Origin: Abyssisolibacter fermentans
Lineage (GTDB): Bacteria > Bacillota > Clostridia > Tissierellales > MCWD3
Direction: 5' to 3'
Assembly (NCBI RefSeq): GCF_001559865.1
Contig: NZ_LOHE01000028.1
Span: forward strand, 1 to 64,000
Length of the DNA: 64,000 nt
Below are positions 55,028-64,000 of the stretch, one piece after another; position 1 is the first letter of the stretch, and every line of letters starts with the position of its first letter. Under the pieces are notes generated by a model that saw only the letters and a list, made by a program, of their open reading frames with translations, ran no database searches and had not been told where the DNA came from. The translations under genes were made by a program, and so were the position numbers.

Positions 55028-55720
55028 ATGAATGTGCTTATATGTGATGATGATAAGGAAATTGTTGAAGCTATATCTATTTACCTTAAAAATGAGGGAT
55101 ATAATATTTTAAAATCCTATAATGGATTAGAAGCATTGAAAATATTAGAAAATACTGAAATCCATCTAATAATCATGGATATTATGATGCCTCAAATGGA
55201 CGGTATGAGGGCAACAAATAAAATCAGAGAAAATAAAAACATTCCAGTAATTATGCTTTCTGCAAAGCATGAAGATATAGATAAAATAATGGGTCTTAAT
55301 ATGGGTGCTGATGATTATATTACCAAACCTTTTAATCCACTGGAGCTTATTGCTAGGGTTAAATCCCAATTAAGAAGATATACAACTCTTGGCAGCTTTA
55401 CTCCTAAGACTGGAATATATAAAACTGGTGAATTAATTGTTAATGATGAAAGTAAAGAGGTAACATTAGATGGAGAATATGTGAAGTTAACACCTATAGA
55501 ATATAAGATACTTACGTTTTTAACGAAAAATGCAGGGAAAGTCTTTTCTATTGACAAAATTTACGAAAACGTATGGGATGAGCCTGCATATAACCCAGAA
55601 AATACTGTATCTGTTCACATTAGACGAATAAGAGAAAAAATCGAAATAAATCCAAAAGAGCCAAAATATTTAAAGGTGGTGTGGGGAATTGGATATAAAG
55701 TTGAAAAATATAAAGAATAA
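55028..55720 (+). CDS. OmpR-family response regulator
   Basis: Two-component DNA-binding regulator of 230 residues. Receiver domain (about 1-115) with the acidic pair D8/D9, phosphoacceptor D51 in IIMDIMMPQMDGM, and the conserved lysine in DYITKPFNP. Winged-helix output domain (about 130-227) with YVKLTPIEYKILTFLTKNAG and VSVHIRRIREKIE. AGAGGTGAT precedes the ATG. Overlaps the kinase gene by 32 bases. Resembles VanR-type regulators; the target genes are not shown by the window except probably its own operon. Confidence 0.95.
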   Translation: MNVLICDDDKEIVEAISIYLKNEGYNILKSYNGLEALKILENTEIHLIIMDIMMPQMDGMRATNKIRENKNIPVIMLSAKHEDIDKIMGLNMGADDYITKPFNPLELIARVKSQLRRYTTLGSFTPKTGIYKTGELIVNDESKEVTLDGEYVKLTPIEYKILTFLTKNAGKVFSIDKIYENVWDEPAYNPENTVSVHIRRIREKIEINPKEPKYLKVVWGIGYKVEKYKE

Positions 55721-57731
55721 TAAATTTGTTAAAATAACAATTTTTCTATTAGCTGTTGCTTTATCAACTAGCTGTTTATCAATTTTTGCTTATTTAAATA
55801 AACATACAAATAGTTCTTTTGAAGCTATTTATGAGGAAGATTATTTGCAAAGCGACTCTTTTAGGAGTACATTCACTGATTTAACATACGATTTAGAAAG
55901 ACTATTAAAATATTATAAAAACGAAGAATATATAAAAAATAGTGGAACTATTGATAATAAAATAAAGGACAGTACAAATGATTATTGTACTTATTCATGG
56001 GAACTTAATAATAAGTATAGCAATTTTAAAGATAATTTTTATAGAAGTAGATCTATTGAGTATGATAGTGTATCCGAAGAAGAGATAATCACCCTGTTTG
56101 AAAAAAAATACACTAATGAAATACAGATGTATAAAAACAAATATATAGATAAAGAATTAAATAATTATTATAAATCATTAAAACAAATAAATGGCATTGA
56201 CGGATTATATTATCATATGTCAAGTGGAGAATATGAACACTCTAATGTTACAAATTCTGCAAAAGAATTTTTTAAATCACAACCTGTCTATGTATTATTT
56301 GATGATAAAGGCTATGATACTTTACCTCAATTAGAATATATTTATACTTATCATTGTTTACAATCCCTTAGTTATTATCCTCAGGATGTAATGTATGCAG
56401 CATTAAGCAATGAATTTTTAAATCCTATAATAACTAAATGGAATAACGATAGGAATATGTTAACAACTGGATTTGCTATTATTTCTATTTTATTATTATT
56501 TTTTATTATCTGCATGTTCTATCTAATTTATACTGCTGGAAAACATGGTATTGATAATAAAATTCATTTATTGGCAATTGATAAATTATATGTTGATGTA
56601 AATATTATTGCTTCTATGTGCATTATTTGCCCTAGTTTTATTTTTGCTTTTGAATCTTTTGATGAACTTGGTTATAAGTTTTTTATACCACTATCAGTTT
56701 TATTAAGTATTGTAGCTATTAATTTAATACTATCTATAATTAAACATATTAAAAATAGGACTATTTTTAGTCATAACTTAATATATAAACTATTGTCATT
56801 AATATTCATATTCATAAAGAGAAATTTAAGAAATTTACTAAATAGTTTTCCAATAGCTTTTAAGATGCTTCCTACTCCAAAAAAAGCCAATGATTTAAGA
56901 AACATCATAAAAGGTGTAGATTATATTAAAAATGGTGACTTAGATTATTCTATAATAACAAAAAGTAAAGGTATTTATGGAACTCTTGCTAGTGATATTA
57001 ATAATATTTCAGATGGACTTAAAGCAGCGGTTCAAAACGAACTTAAAAGTGAACGATTAAAAACAGAATTAATCACTAATGTATCTCATGATATAAGAAC
57101 ACCTCTTACTTCTATAATAACATATGTAGACATACTGAAAAAAGAAGGCTTAGACTCAAAAGATGCACAAAAATATTTAGATGTCTTAGATCTAAAAGCT
57201 TTAAGGTTAAAAACTTTAACTGATGATTTATTTGAAGTTTCAAAAGCATCAAGCGGTAATATCCCTGTTGATTTTGATAAGGTTGATATAACTGAACTGC
57301 TTAAACAAGTAATGGGTGAGCTTAGTAAAAAAATTGAATCTTCTGGATTAGATTTTAAATTTAATTATCCTAAAGAAAAAGTATTTATTTTGGGCGATGG
57401 TAAGCTGTTATGGCGTGTAATTGAAAACCTTATGGGTAATGTATTTAAATATGCTCTTAATAACTCAAGGGTCTATATTGATATACTTAATTTAAAAAAT
57501 CATGCTTCTGTTGTTATAAAAAATATATCTGCTTATGAACTTAATATGGATACAAATGAATTGATGGAACGATTTAAGCGTGGTGATGAATCCAGAAGTA
57601 GTGAAGGAAGCGGTCTAGGATTATCTATTGCAAAAAATCTTGTAGAATTACAAAATGGTCAATTTCATATAAAAATTGATGGCGACTTATTTAAAGCTAC
57701 TGTTACAATACCTAAATACAAAGAATTATAG
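55689..57731 (+). CDS. Membrane sensor histidine kinase
   Basis: Partner of the preceding regulator, 680 residues. Membrane segments at about 14-36, 260-282, 303-321 and 330-352 with a large external loop (about 40-255) after the first; a HAMP-like stretch at about 400-445; phosphoacceptor H467 in NVSHDIRTPLTS; N box in IENLMGNVFKYAL; G box GSGLGLSIAKNL near the end. Start is TTG 55689 behind AGGTGG inside the regulator gene, so translation is coupled. The multi-segment topology is like the VanS/BceS-group sensors that watch envelope stress; the signal is unknown. Confidence 0.92.
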   Translation: MDIKLKNIKNNKFVKITIFLLAVALSTSCLSIFAYLNKHTNSSFEAIYEEDYLQSDSFRSTFTDLTYDLERLLKYYKNEEYIKNSGTIDNKIKDSTNDYCTYSWELNNKYSNFKDNFYRSRSIEYDSVSEEEIITLFEKKYTNEIQMYKNKYIDKELNNYYKSLKQINGIDGLYYHMSSGEYEHSNVTNSAKEFFKSQPVYVLFDDKGYDTLPQLEYIYTYHCLQSLSYYPQDVMYAALSNEFLNPIITKWNNDRNMLTTGFAIISILLLFFIICMFYLIYTAGKHGIDNKIHLLAIDKLYVDVNIIASMCIICPSFIFAFESFDELGYKFFIPLSVLLSIVAINLILSIIKHIKNRTIFSHNLIYKLLSLIFIFIKRNLRNLLNSFPIAFKMLPTPKKANDLRNIIKGVDYIKNGDLDYSIITKSKGIYGTLASDINNISDGLKAAVQNELKSERLKTELITNVSHDIRTPLTSIITYVDILKKEGLDSKDAQKYLDVLDLKALRLKTLTDDLFEVSKASSGNIPVDFDKVDITELLKQVMGELSKKIESSGLDFKFNYPKEKVFILGDGKLLWRVIENLMGNVFKYALNNSRVYIDILNLKNHASVVIKNISAYELNMDTNELMERFKRGDESRSSEGSGLGLSIAKNLVELQNGQFHIKIDGDLFKATVTIPKYKEL

Positions 57732-57745
57732 CTCTATATAATACT

Positions 57746-57790
57746 ATAACACCTACATTGATATTCTTGTATCAAGTAGGTGTTATGTTA
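57746..57790 (+). terminator. Terminator of the two-component operon
   Basis: ATAACACCTAC (57746-57756) / GTAGGTGTTAT (57776-57786) hairpin followed by GTTATATT, 15 bp after the kinase stop. Confidence 0.65.
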
Positions 57791-57811
57791 TATTAGTAAT
57801 AGCTTTCCTGT

Positions 57812-57824
57812 ATAAATAATCAGG
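57812..57824 (-). repeat. Solo end of a family A repeat
   Basis: TAAATAATCAGGG, the terminal arm of family A (compare 37041-37054), with no matching other end nearby. It ends five bases before the ctpA stop. It may be a remnant of a deleted element. Confidence 0.55.
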
Positions 57825-57829
57825 GATAA

Positions 57830-59056
57830 TTATTTTCCTATTTTCTCTTTTAATACACTTATTGCCTTTTTAAGCTGAATATCTTTATCAATATTATCTA
57901 CCCCAATTTTTATATCTTTTTTCATCTCGACTATAATATCAGGTGTAACACCTATGCCATGTATACTTCTCCCATTTGGAGTATAATATTTTGATATTGT
58001 AATTTTGAAACCTGAACCATCTTCCAGTGGATTTATTAATTGTACTATTCCTTTTCCATAAGTTTTAGTTCCTATTAATGTTCCCGATTTAGTATCTTGA
58101 ACCGCACCTGCAAGTATTTCTGAAGCACTGGCACTGCCCTCATTTACTAACAATACATATGGAATATTAATTTTACTTTTATCTGATCGTTCTTCTTTTC
58201 TTTTACCCTTTCTAGTTTCTGTGTAAACTATTAGTGATTCACCTAATAATTCATCTGCTATATCTACACATTCATCTAGATACCCACCTGGATTACTTCT
58301 AAGGTCAATTATTAAACCTTTTATATTTTTCTTTTTCAAACCATTTAGATGACTCATGAATTCATCATATGCATATTCATCAAAATGTCTCAGTCTTATA
58401 TATCCAATCTCTTTATTTATTAAGTTAGATTTTACTTTATCTACTCTTATTACCTGTCTTTTAATTTCTATATCTTTTATAATTGTCTCATCTTTTTCAT
58501 CTTTTCTCATAATTGTTATTGTCACTGATGTTCCAGGTTTACCTTTCATTACTTTTACAGCATCATCTAAATTTTCTGCTAAGTATTCTTTACCGTTTAT
58601 TTTTACAATCTTATCACCTGGTTTTATGCCTGCCTTCTCTGCTGGTGTGTCTTCTATTGGTGATATTACTGTTATTAAATTATCTTCTCCCGGTGCTATA
58701 TATATACCAATGCCTTCGTAGCTTCCTCTAGTCAAATCCATATAACTCTTGAATTCTTTTTCTGTCATATATTCAGAGTATGGATCTCCTAAAGCTTCAA
58801 ACATCCCTTTTAATTGCCCATCATACAAATCTGTTTCTTCAATTTTTTCTAAAAAATTCTCTTTTATATAATCCTCTAAAGCAAATAACTTAGAATGATT
58901 CTTATATATTTGCTTCATTTCATCAAATTCTGCCTTGCTAATTTTAACTGATTCAAAATACTTATATTCTATTATATTTGAAACAAATATAGTGGATATA
59001 CTAGTTATAACAACAAGAAATATAGCAATAATCACTGCTTTTCTTTTAGAAATCAT
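57830..59056 (-). CDS. ctpA: Carboxy-terminal processing protease, S41 family
   Basis: Secreted or membrane-tethered serine protease of 408 residues. N-terminal membrane segment (about 7-28), PDZ domain (about 105-185) with SYEGIGIYIAPGEDNLITV and AGIKPGDKIVKING, then the S41 core with LRSNPGGYLDECVDIAD, catalytic Ser in NEGSASASEILAGA and Lys in TKTYGKGIVQ. These proteases trim exported wall or signalling proteins; beside ftsEX and an M23 activator it probably works on wall hydrolases. Own transcript: a terminator separates it from the upstream EnvC-like gene. Confidence 0.93.
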   Translation of the reverse strand: MISKRKAVIIAIFLVVITSISTIFVSNIIEYKYFESVKISKAEFDEMKQIYKNHSKLFALEDYIKENFLEKIEETDLYDGQLKGMFEALGDPYSEYMTEKEFKSYMDLTRGSYEGIGIYIAPGEDNLITVISPIEDTPAEKAGIKPGDKIVKINGKEYLAENLDDAVKVMKGKPGTSVTITIMRKDEKDETIIKDIEIKRQVIRVDKVKSNLINKEIGYIRLRHFDEYAYDEFMSHLNGLKKKNIKGLIIDLRSNPGGYLDECVDIADELLGESLIVYTETRKGKRKEERSDKSKINIPYVLLVNEGSASASEILAGAVQDTKSGTLIGTKTYGKGIVQLINPLEDGSGFKITISKYYTPNGRSIHGIGVTPDIIVEMKKDIKIGVDNIDKDIQLKKAISVLKEKIGK

Positions 59057-59240
59057 TTAATCACCTCTATTTAACCTTTGATTATATTTTTATGAGTAAT
59101 TTTGGTTTATTAATAAAATAGCATAGTTTATTTTATTATACTATAATCGATATTATACCTAGTTGATATGTATTTTTGAAATTATATTTTATTCTCTATC
59201 TTATATTTTACTTTGAATATTATTTTTATGATATTATAAT

Positions 59241-59271
59241 AAAATGCTTAGACTAATTATCTAAGCATTTT
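59241..59271. terminator. Bidirectional terminator after the EnvC-like gene
   Basis: Perfect AAAATGCTTAGA (59241-59252) / TCTAAGCATTTT (59260-59271) stem with seven-base loop and A/T-rich flanks, 68 bp after the stop at 59339. Confidence 0.75.
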
Positions 59272-59338
59272 ATTTATAATTTAACATGAATGGAAATGTA
59301 GAATTTTATATTTGAAATTTTTTCGATCGGTAATATAA

Positions 59339-60466
59339 CTATTGTGACGTTATCCAAGGGAGTGGATCTAATCTTTTACCATTTTTTCTTACTTCAAAGT
59401 GTAAGTGTGCTGCGGTTGATGCTCCTGTACTACCTGATTTAGATATTACATCACCTTTTAAAACTTTTTGTCCTGCCTTTACTAATATCTTTGAATTATG
59501 GGCATACAAAGTTGCAATTTTTCCTCCGTGGTCAATAATAACTGCTTTTCCATAAGTACCTAACCAACCTGCAAATTGGACTATTCCATCATTTGCCGCT
59601 ACTATATCCGTTCCATAGTAAGCTCGTAAATCAACACCTGAATGAAACTTCATTTTCTTATATACTGGATGGAATCTCATGCCATATGGTGATGTTACTT
59701 TATGATAAGCGGGTACCGGCCAAAGCATTCTTCCACCAGAGTATTTTCCTGCTATTAACTGTTTTCTAATAATCTCTTCTAATTCTTTTGCTTGTTTTTC
59801 CATTGAATCATATTGGTGTTCCATTGCTTTCTCATCTTTTTTTAATTTATCTATAATTTTCTGTTTTTCTCTTGATGCAAGCACTAAATTTGATTTCTTT
59901 TTCTCAACCTCAAGCTTCGCAGTTGTTAAGTTCATTGCTTGGATGTCTAGTTCTTTCTTTTTTTCTTCTATAATGTTTTTTTGTTCCTTCATATAGCCCA
60001 ATAATTCCTTATCTTGCTTAATTATGTATTGTATCATATCAAGCCTAGATAAAAAGTCTCCAAAATCCTGAGAGCCTAGCAATACCTCAATATATCCCAT
60101 GTTTCCATTAATATACATTGCTCGTATTCTAGATTTAAAAACTTCATTTTTCTGGGAAATATTATTTTCTGCTTCTAATAATTCATTTTTAGTCTTAACT
60201 ATGTTATTTTGTACTGTTATTAAATCATTCTCTACTACGCTTAGTTCGTTTTGAGCCTTGTCCACTTTTAAATCAAGAAGCTTTATTTCACTGCTTACTT
60301 TCTTCTGATTATTGCTGTTTTCCTTCAGCTCTCTTTCTATTTTTTTAATTTCATCATTAGTATTTTTAAGTTTTGATTTTACTTCGTTTATATCAGTTGC
60401 TGCATATGCGTTTATTGAACCTATAATTAATACCAAAACTGTTAATAGAATTAATCTGCGTTTCAA
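59339..60466 (-). CDS. EnvC/PcsB-like murein hydrolase activator, M23 domain
   Basis: Exported 375-residue protein: signal peptide (about 1-23, cut after AYA), a long coiled coil (about 26-245, EVKSKLKNTNDEIKKIEREL ...) and a C-terminal LytM/M23 domain. The zinc residues are present: H and D in FHSGVDLRAYYG, HLHFEV near the end, so it may itself be an active peptidase. Coiled-coil plus peptidase proteins next to FtsEX are activated by it at the septum (EnvC, PcsB, CwlO types). Start is TTG 60466 with GGGGGG eight bases upstream. 14 bp after ftsX. Confidence 0.9.
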   Translation of the reverse strand: MKRRLILLTVLVLIIGSINAYAATDINEVKSKLKNTNDEIKKIERELKENSNNQKKVSSEIKLLDLKVDKAQNELSVVENDLITVQNNIVKTKNELLEAENNISQKNEVFKSRIRAMYINGNMGYIEVLLGSQDFGDFLSRLDMIQYIIKQDKELLGYMKEQKNIIEEKKKELDIQAMNLTTAKLEVEKKKSNLVLASREKQKIIDKLKKDEKAMEHQYDSMEKQAKELEEIIRKQLIAGKYSGGRMLWPVPAYHKVTSPYGMRFHPVYKKMKFHSGVDLRAYYGTDIVAANDGIVQFAGWLGTYGKAVIIDHGGKIATLYAHNSKILVKAGQKVLKGDVISKSGSTGASTAAHLHFEVRKNGKRLDPLPWITSQ

Positions 60467-60480
60467 AAAATTTTCCCCCC

Positions 60481-61383
60481 TTACACTTTTAAGAACTTTC
60501 TTAAAGAAATAATACTACCTAGTACTCCTATACCAATACCTATTGCTGTAAATATAATCACAATATCGTTAAATAATTTAAATGGTGGAATTATATACAT
60601 TGTTAAAAATATATATAATTTTTCGTTAGCAACTTTAAATATATATTTGTAGGCACCATTTATTATTAATGTAGATACCCCTGAAGCGATTACACCAAGT
60701 ATAATACCTTCCATTATAAATGGTCCTCTTATAAATCCATTAGTTGCTCCTACATATTTCATAATACTTATTTCACGCTTTCTAGCAGCAACGGTAATTC
60801 TTATTGTATTCGTAATTATAAATATTGAAATTATCATAAGTATACCTATAATAACCAAACCACATACTCTTACTAATTCTGATATATAGAGCATTCTGTC
60901 TATTATGTCTTTGTAGTATTTAATATCACTAATACCTTCTAATTTATTTATACTTTCTACTACATTGCTAGCATACTTAATATCTTTTAAATATACTATA
61001 TATTTATTTGGCAATGGATTGCCTTCATTCTCTAAACCCTCCAAGATAAAACTTTCATCCTTATATCTTTCTTTTTCTAATGCCAATCCTTCTTCTTTTG
61101 ATAAAAATTCAATTCTTTTAACTCCATCAATTTTTTCTATATTCTCTTGTAAATTTTTTAATCTTTCCCCTACTATTTCATCTTCTAAATACACTTGAAC
61201 TTGGTCAAATTTATCCTTAATCATAGTTGTACCATTGTTAATATTCAATATTATAATCATGATAATCCCTAATATAATTAAGACAGATGAAACTGAACAT
61301 ACTGATGCAACACTCATTAATCTATTTCTGTACACACCTTTAAAGCCTTCTCTAATAGTCCTTCCTAAAGATCTAAATACCAT
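60481..61383 (-). CDS. ftsX: Cell division ABC transporter permease FtsX
   Basis: Membrane partner of FtsE; relays ATPase cycles to wall hydrolases outside. Four membrane segments: about 27-48, 170-192, 222-244 and 267-290, with a ~100-residue external loop after the first. The cytoplasmic N-terminal FRSLGRTIREGFKGVYRNRL and RKREISIMKYVGATNGFIRG are family signatures. Length 300 is usual. ATG 61383 chosen for AAAGGTG nine bases upstream; ATG 61389 is the alternative. Overlaps the end of ftsE by eleven bases. Confidence 0.95.
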   Translation of the reverse strand: MVFRSLGRTIREGFKGVYRNRLMSVASVCSVSSVLIILGIIMIIILNINNGTTMIKDKFDQVQVYLEDEIVGERLKNLQENIEKIDGVKRIEFLSKEEGLALEKERYKDESFILEGLENEGNPLPNKYIVYLKDIKYASNVVESINKLEGISDIKYYKDIIDRMLYISELVRVCGLVIIGILMIISIFIITNTIRITVAARKREISIMKYVGATNGFIRGPFIMEGIILGVIASGVSTLIINGAYKYIFKVANEKLYIFLTMYIIPPFKLFNDIVIIFTAIGIGIGVLGSIISLRKFLKV

Positions 61384-62059
61384 GATCATACACACCTTTC
61401 GCATCATCTCTTGCTACTATTCCTGTATCTAATTCTATAACCCTTCTTTTCATGACATCTACTATCTCTTTAGCATGTGTTGCCATTAATATGGTTGTAC
61501 CTCTTCTATTAATCATTTTTAACAGCTTCATAATATCCCAAGCAGTGTCTGGATCTAGATTACCTGTAGGTTCATCTGCTATTAATAACCTGGGGTTATT
61601 TACTATGGCTCTTGCTATAGCTGTCCTTTGTTGTTCCCCTCCTGACAATTCTTTAGGATAGCAGTCTGCTTTTTTACTTAAACTAACCATACTCAGTATA
61701 CTTGGTACTCTTCTTCTTATTTCTTTAGATGTTCCTCCTATTATCTCCATAGCAAATGCTACATTTTCAAATACTGTCTTATTATTTAATAATCTAAAAT
61801 CTTGAAAAACTACCCCCATTCCTCTCCTAATAATAGGTACGTGCCTATTTCTAACTTTTGTTATATCATTATCATTGAAAAATATTTTCCCTTTAGTTGG
61901 TTCTTCTTCTTTTAATAGAAGTTTTATAAATGTAGATTTTCCAGCACCACTTGTACCTACTAGAAAAACAAATTCACCTTTTTCAATGTGAATGTTGATA
62001 TCGCCTAAAGCTTTAACTCCATTACTATACTGCTTTGTTACATTAATAAAATCAATCAT
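61373..62059 (-). CDS. ftsE: Cell division ATP-binding protein FtsE
   Basis: ABC ATPase of the FtsEX complex. Walker A GTSGAGKSTFIKLLL (about 34-48), Q-loop VVFQDFRLL, signature LSGGEQQRTAIARAI, Walker B LLIADEPTGNLD and H-loop ATHAKEIV. Length 228 is standard. AGGAGTGG precedes the ATG. First gene of ftsE-ftsX-EnvC-like. Confidence 0.97.
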   Translation of the reverse strand: MIDFINVTKQYSNGVKALGDINIHIEKGEFVFLVGTSGAGKSTFIKLLLKEEEPTKGKIFFNDNDITKVRNRHVPIIRRGMGVVFQDFRLLNNKTVFENVAFAMEIIGGTSKEIRRRVPSILSMVSLSKKADCYPKELSGGEQQRTAIARAIVNNPRLLIADEPTGNLDPDTAWDIMKLLKMINRRGTTILMATHAKEIVDVMKRRVIELDTGIVARDDAKGVYDHGI

Positions 62060-62470
62060 TCCACCACTCCTGTTCTATGCACAGCTACAATCTATGAATT
62101 CAACATTTTGTATTTATTCCTATTCAGTGTATTAAACGACAAACTATCTAAAACCAAAATTTGTTTTAAATTTAAAAATTATTAAGGTTCTTTATTTACA
62201 ATTAGCCTGTCCTAGAATACATCATAAACATTTATACATATGATTTTTTCTACATAAATTTATTTAACATATCAAACATTAAAACTATTTATCTATATTA
62301 GTAGCTTTATAATCAAATAAGTATAAAATTAGAAAATTATAAGAATCTTTTAATAAACTGAATTTTGTTTAATAGTTCGTGAATTTTCTTATTTATTGTT
62401 ATTTCTATGAATATTATAAATCATCTTGTTAACATAAACTCCCCATAATATAATTATAATACTAAATAGT
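62060..62470. other. AT-rich intergenic stretch upstream of ftsE
   Basis: About 410 bp with no open frame of interest and no clear structured element. It must hold the ftsE promoter, but several TATAAT-like words occur and none has a good -35, so none is named. Confidence 0.5.
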
Positions 62471-62471
62471 A

Positions 62472-62512
62472 CAAAAAAAAATAGAATTAATCACCTTTAA
62501 TTGATTATTTCT
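62472..62512 (-). terminator. Terminator of the Lon-like protease gene
   Basis: AGAAATAATCA (62502-62512 read on minus) / TGATTAATTCT (62483-62493), ten of eleven paired, followed on the minus strand by ten or so T; 80 bp after the stop. Confidence 0.8.
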
Positions 62513-62590
62513 ACTTTTTTCTGTATTTCCCTTTAATATTATTTAGTTTTTAGTATGTTATATATTAATTGTATTCATTTTATGTTTCCA

Positions 62591-64000
62591 TTATTCATAA
62601 TCTTTATTTGATAATGCATAATTCTCCATTTTTTTCTGTACTAAGTAATGTACTGTTCCTAGTGGATAATTTCCTTTTTCATCTTTAGTTCCAGCTTTTA
62701 CTCCTGTTAAAATTTCTATGCCTTCATCTATATTATTTACTGCGTAAATTGCAAATATATTTCTATCTACAGCTTCTATTATTTCATCCTTTAACATTAA
62801 ATTGTTTATATTTTGACTAGGTATTATTACACCTTCATTTCCACTAAAACCTTTGCTCTTGCATAAGTCATAGTATCCTTCTATTTTTTCATTTACTCCT
62901 CCTATAGGTTGTATGATTCCTTTTTGATTTACTGAGCCAGTCACTGCTATTGCTTGTTTTATTGGCAAACCTGACAAACTTGACAACAGCGCATATAATT
63001 CTGTACTAGATGCACTATCCCCATCAATATAGTCATAAGATTGTTCAAGTGTTATACTAGCATTTAATGATAAAGGTCTTTTTTGAGCATACTTACCACC
63101 TAAATATCCTATAATTATATAAACACCTTTATCGTAAATATTACCACTTTGTTCTACTTCACGTTCTATATTTATTACTCCTTCTTTGCCTACAAATGTT
63201 GATACTGTTATTTTATTAGGTCTACCGAATAAATATTTTCCCGATTCTATAACTGACAATCCATTTATCTGTCCAACTACACTACCTTTTGTCTCTATAA
63301 GTATACTGCCTTTTAATATTAATTCTTTTATAATCTCTTCATACTGATTTTCTCTGTTTTGCTTTTCTTTTATTGCATCTTCTACATGTTTTTGTGTAAC
63401 TACACATTTATTATCTAATTTTGCAACTGCTTCAGCTTCATATAATATTTCAAGTAAATCATTAAAACAACATGATAATTTATATTTTGATTCTACCAAT
63501 CTAGAACTACAATCTATTATTTTGGCAACTGCACCTTTATCAAATGAATTTAACCCTTTTTCTTTACACTGGTTTGCAACAAATATTGAAACCTTTTTAA
63601 TATTTTCTTTTGTTCTATCCATTTCATAATTAAAATCTGCTTTAATCTTAAATAGTTTGCCAAAATCATCATCATATTTACATAATAATTGATATGTATC
63701 GTCATCACCTATTATAATAATTTTTAAATCTAATGGAATTGGCTGTGGTTTAATAATTTCTGCTACATTATTATTTTCATCTATATTTTCAACTGTTATA
63801 GTTTCAGACATCAAAGCTCTTTTGAGTCCTTCCCATGCTTTATAATTATCTAACAAACTTTTAGCATTTAATATTAAAAATCCCCCATTACTTTCATGTA
63901 TTGACCCTGCTTTTATTTTCGTATGGTCAGTTTTTAGGACACCCATTTCGCTCACATATTCAACCTTGCCAAGCAAATTATAATAAGTAGGATTTACATC
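62591..64000 (-). CDS. LonB-type ATP-dependent protease, 5' partial
   Basis: C-terminal 470 codons; the gene enters from beyond the window (the frame is open to base 64000, reading DVNPTYYNLLGKVEYVSEMG). Visible are the second part of the AAA module with IKAGSIHESNGGFLILNAKS, LKIIIIGDDDTYQLL, and the lid, then the Lon proteolytic domain with catalytic Ser in YIDGDSASSTELYAL and Lys in GGVNEKIEGYYDL. The architecture (NPTYxNLxGxxEYxxxMG, no N-terminal LAN domain visible) is that of LonB/archaeal-Lon-like AAA proteases of Firmicutes. Ends LVQKKMENYALSNKDYE. Confidence 0.9.
   Translation of the reverse strand, partial: DVNPTYYNLLGKVEYVSEMGVLKTDHTKIKAGSIHESNGGFLILNAKSLLDNYKAWEGLKRALMSETITVENIDENNNVAEIIKPQPIPLDLKIIIIGDDDTYQLLCKYDDDFGKLFKIKADFNYEMDRTKENIKKVSIFVANQCKEKGLNSFDKGAVAKIIDCSSRLVESKYKLSCCFNDLLEILYEAEAVAKLDNKCVVTQKHVEDAIKEKQNRENQYEEIIKELILKGSILIETKGSVVGQINGLSVIESGKYLFGRPNKITVSTFVGKEGVINIEREVEQSGNIYDKGVYIIIGYLGGKYAQKRPLSLNASITLEQSYDYIDGDSASSTELYALLSSLSGLPIKQAIAVTGSVNQKGIIQPIGGVNEKIEGYYDLCKSKGFSGNEGVIIPSQNINNLMLKDEIIEAVDRNIFAIYAVNNIDEGIEILTGVKAGTKDEKGNYPLGTVHYLVQKKMENYALSNKDYE

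Overview
The window is about 27-30% GC by eye and reads as one chromosomal stretch of an anaerobic, probably spore-forming, low-GC Gram-positive bacterium of the class Clostridia. The evidence is the gene set: a one-polypeptide pyruvate:ferredoxin oxidoreductase, pfkA-pyk with a PEP-utiliser extension on pyruvate kinase, HPr with Ser46 plus HPr kinase, WhiA, GlmR/YvcK and RapZ, a GerMN-domain protein, and many TTG/GTG starts behind strong AGGAGG-type ribosome binding sites. The species cannot be named from the sequence alone. No tRNA, rRNA, CRISPR array or prophage was found.

Layout. 1-4.1 kb is accessory: the 5' end of an ISLre2-like transposase, small unknown genes, an ECF sigma/anti-sigma pair, a Com-like zinc ribbon and gene remnants. 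4.3-9.5 kb holds RlmD-type rRNA methyltransferase, a GerMN lipid-face protein, a ferredoxin-type aldo/keto reductase, FxsA and a thioesterase. 9.9-26.6 kb is a conserved clostridial core read on the minus strand: murB, PHP, rapZ, glmR, (YqeK-like, GyrI-like), whiA, ptsH, HD-GYP, dnaE, pfkA, pyk. It couples cell-wall precursor supply, carbon-flux control, replication and glycolysis. 26.8-32.0 kb encodes secreted proteins: a Ser/Thr-rich protein resembling aerolysin/ETX-MTX2 pore formers and two paralogous DUF6273/SprB-repeat proteins. 32.2-40.1 kb: pyruvate:ferredoxin oxidoreductase, a PHP phosphoesterase, HprK, PspC and UvrC. 40.3-48.9 kb: membrane/secreted unknowns, an MFS exporter, uvrA and uvrB. 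49.3-54.7 kb: a MinJ-like PDZ membrane protein, a repeat island, a tandem pair of small membrane proteins (one broken) and a DUF1846 protein. 55.0-62.1 kb: a two-component system, then CtpA, an EnvC/PcsB-like M23 activator and FtsX/FtsE, a division-site wall-hydrolase module. The window ends inside a LonB-type protease.

The most unusual content is not coding. At least four families of long, imperfectly palindromic intergenic elements recur. Family A (about 160-290 bp, ends CCCTGATTATTCAT / ATGAATAATCTGGG) occurs four times plus one solo end. Family D/E/F and family G have stems that differ completely in sequence between copies yet stay complementary, while unpaired internal loops are conserved. 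Two E/F-type structures each sit about 100 bp before a G-type structure in the same orientation, so they look like one composite element. A 45-bp core module is nested inside several of these and also occurs alone. This is the best candidate here for an undescribed structured-RNA or mobile-repeat system; covariance-model searches and RNA-seq would decide.
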